From Gemmataceae bacterium (lineage in GTDB: Bacteria > Planctomycetota > Planctomycetia > Gemmatales > Gemmataceae): a stretch of 5,506 bases of DNA. The notes below the pieces were generated by a model. The model searched no databases, was not told where the DNA came from, and was given only the letters and a program-made list of their open reading frames with translations. Location: positions 1-5,506 of the forward strand of contig CANLGS010000340.1 in assembly GCA_947490035.1 (NCBI GenBank), read 5' to 3'. Positions 4,520 through 5,506 of the stretch are shown in pieces; position 1 is the first letter of the stretch; each line of letters begins with the position of its first letter. Both the position numbers and the translations under genes were made by a program.

Positions 4520-5506
4520 ATGAATACCCGCTCCGCCGTTCCCTGCGCCCTCCTCGCGCTGTTGCTCGCGACGCACGCGAACACCCGCGCCGTCGATCCG
4601 CCGAAGGCAGTGGATTACAAGGTCGATCCGCCGAAGGCAGTGGATTACAAGCGCGACGTTTTGCCGATCTTCGCGAAGCACTGCGCATCATGCCACGGCC
4701 CGGACAAGGCGAAGGGCGGGCTGCGCCTCGACCGCCGGACCGACGCGCTGGCCGGCGGCGACTCCGGCAAGGTGATCGTGCCCGGCAAGTCGGCCGACAG
4801 CACGCTCATCAAACTGGTCTCGCACGACGACCCCGACGTGCGGATGCCGCCGAAGAAGCCGCGACTGACTGCAGCCGAGATCGCGACGCTTCAGACGTGG
4901 ATCGACGAAGGCGCGAAAGGGCCGGACGACAGCATCGAAGTGAACCCGGCCGACTGGTGGAGCTTCAAGCCGCTCAAGAGGCCAGCCATTCCCGTTAGCC
5001 GCGAGCCGCAGGCGAGCGTCAACGCGATCGACCACTTCGTAAGCGCGAAGCTGAAAGAGAAGGGACTCGCCGCGTCGCCCGAAGCCGACCGCCGCACGCT
5101 GATTCGGCGCCTGTACTTCGACCTCACCGGTTTGCCGCCTTCACCGGAAGAAGTGGAAGCGTTCGTCGCCGACAAGAACCCGAAGGCTTACGAGGCGCTG
5201 GTCGATCAATTGCTCGCGTCGCCGCGCTACGGCGAGCGGTGGGCGCGGCACTGGCTCGACATCGTTCACTTCGGCGAAACGCACGGCTACGACAAGGATC
5301 AACCGCGGCCCAACGCGTGGCCGTACCGCGACTACGTCATCCGTTCGCTGAACGCCGACAAGCCCTATGGCCGGTTCGTCGCGGAGCAGATCGCGGGCGA
5401 CGTGCTATTCCCCGGCACGGTAGACGGCATCGAAGCGATGGGCTTCCTCGCGGCCGGGCCGTGGGACTTCATCGGCCACGTCGAAGTTCCCGAATCGAAG
5501 ATCGAC
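4520..5506 (+). CDS. Secreted PSCyt1 (Planctomycete cytochrome c) and DUF1549 domain protein, partial (C-terminus beyond right edge)
   Basis: The frame is open for 329 residues to the window end. Residues 1-24 form a signal peptide (MNTRSAVPCALLALLLATHA, then NTRA) with likely cleavage after A24. A duplicated decapeptide follows at 25-44. The cytochrome c domain starts at 'YKRDVLPIFAKHCASCHGPDK', with heme motif C55-A-S-C58-H59 and probable distal ligand M109 in 'VRMPPKKPRLT'. 'DWWSFKPLKRPAIP' at 145-158 is the usual linker. DUF1549 begins near 'NAIDHFVSAKL' (168) and includes 'LIRRLYFDLTGLPP' (194 on), 'SPRYGERWARHWLD' (234 on) and 'RPNAWPYRDYV'. Family members usually run to 700-1,000 residues and end with DUF1553, expected beyond the edge. 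They are abundant in Planctomycetota and exported, with a biochemical role that is still unclear; links to polysaccharide use have been proposed. It appears to begin a new transcription unit. Confidence 0.93.
   Translation, partial: MNTRSAVPCALLALLLATHANTRAVDPPKAVDYKVDPPKAVDYKRDVLPIFAKHCASCHGPDKAKGGLRLDRRTDALAGGDSGKVIVPGKSADSTLIKLVSHDDPDVRMPPKKPRLTAAEIATLQTWIDEGAKGPDDSIEVNPADWWSFKPLKRPAIPVSREPQASVNAIDHFVSAKLKEKGLAASPEADRRTLIRRLYFDLTGLPPSPEEVEAFVADKNPKAYEALVDQLLASPRYGERWARHWLDIVHFGETHGYDKDQPRPNAWPYRDYVIRSLNADKPYGRFVAEQIAGDVLFPGTVDGIEAMGFLAAGPWDFIGHVEVPESKID
4592..4651 (+). repeat. Perfect 30-bp in-frame tandem duplication
   Basis: Positions 4592-4621 and 4622-4651 are identical, coding twice for VDPPKAVDYK (residues 25-34 and 35-44) of the PSCyt1/DUF1549 protein. 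The duplication lies between the signal peptide cleavage site and the heme domain. Because even third codon positions are identical, it looks recent. Removing one copy gives the ordinary spacing from signal peptide to the 'YKRDVLPIF' start of the cytochrome domain. Confidence 0.95.

Noticed and set aside
4282..4998. Plus-strand open frame of 238 codons crossing the intergenic region into the PSCyt1 gene
   Set aside because: It is out of frame with the PSCyt1/DUF1549 protein, Arg-rich in its second half, and lacks a ribosome site or family motif.

Overview
The window is G+C-rich (about two thirds by eye), with dense coding on both strands and one lower-G+C gap. A secreted protein with a Planctomycete-type cytochrome c domain (PSCyt1) followed by DUF1549 points to Planctomycetota. 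The codon bias and the two hairpin repeat families suggest a Gemmata-like member (Gemmataceae). That assignment is inference; no rRNA or marker gene is present.

Layout. (1) Positions 1-1330, minus strand: the N-terminal 443 residues of an N,N-dimethylformamidase large-subunit-like protein, cut by the left edge. (2) Positions 1331-1523: a divergent intergenic region whose right half is an 80-bp perfect inverted repeat (IR1) ending 3 bp before the next start codon. (3) Positions 1524-2855, plus strand: a 12-TM MFS transporter of the anion:cation symporter type. (4) Positions 2851-2939: a second, unrelated inverted repeat (IR2) that contains the transporter stop codon and the likely start codon of the next gene. 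(5) Positions 2931-3797, plus strand: a metal-dependent amidohydrolase (Amidohydro_2). (6) Positions 3777-4171, minus strand: a CheY-like receiver protein broken by a one-base frameshift, overlapping the amidohydrolase end by 21 bp in convergent orientation. (7) Positions 4172-4519: a gene-free divergent region, part of it only about 51% G+C. (8) Positions 4520-5506, plus strand: the N-terminal 329 residues of the PSCyt1/DUF1549 protein, with a perfect 30-bp in-frame tandem duplication just after its signal peptide.

How the genes may work together. The DMFase-like hydrolase, MFS transporter and amidohydrolase form a plausible divergent catabolic cluster: uptake of a small organic anion or amide, then hydrolysis of C-N or related bonds. 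The substrate cannot be read from the sequence. The receiver protein and the cytochrome/DUF1549 protein look like separate transcription units.

The most unusual signals are the two composite inverted repeats. They differ in sequence but share one architecture: each long arm holds its own hairpin with a 7-bp stem and 3-nt loop. They sit exactly at the two ends of the transporter gene. They look like REP/BIME-type elements and probably affect translation and mRNA processing of the transporter-amidohydrolase transcript.
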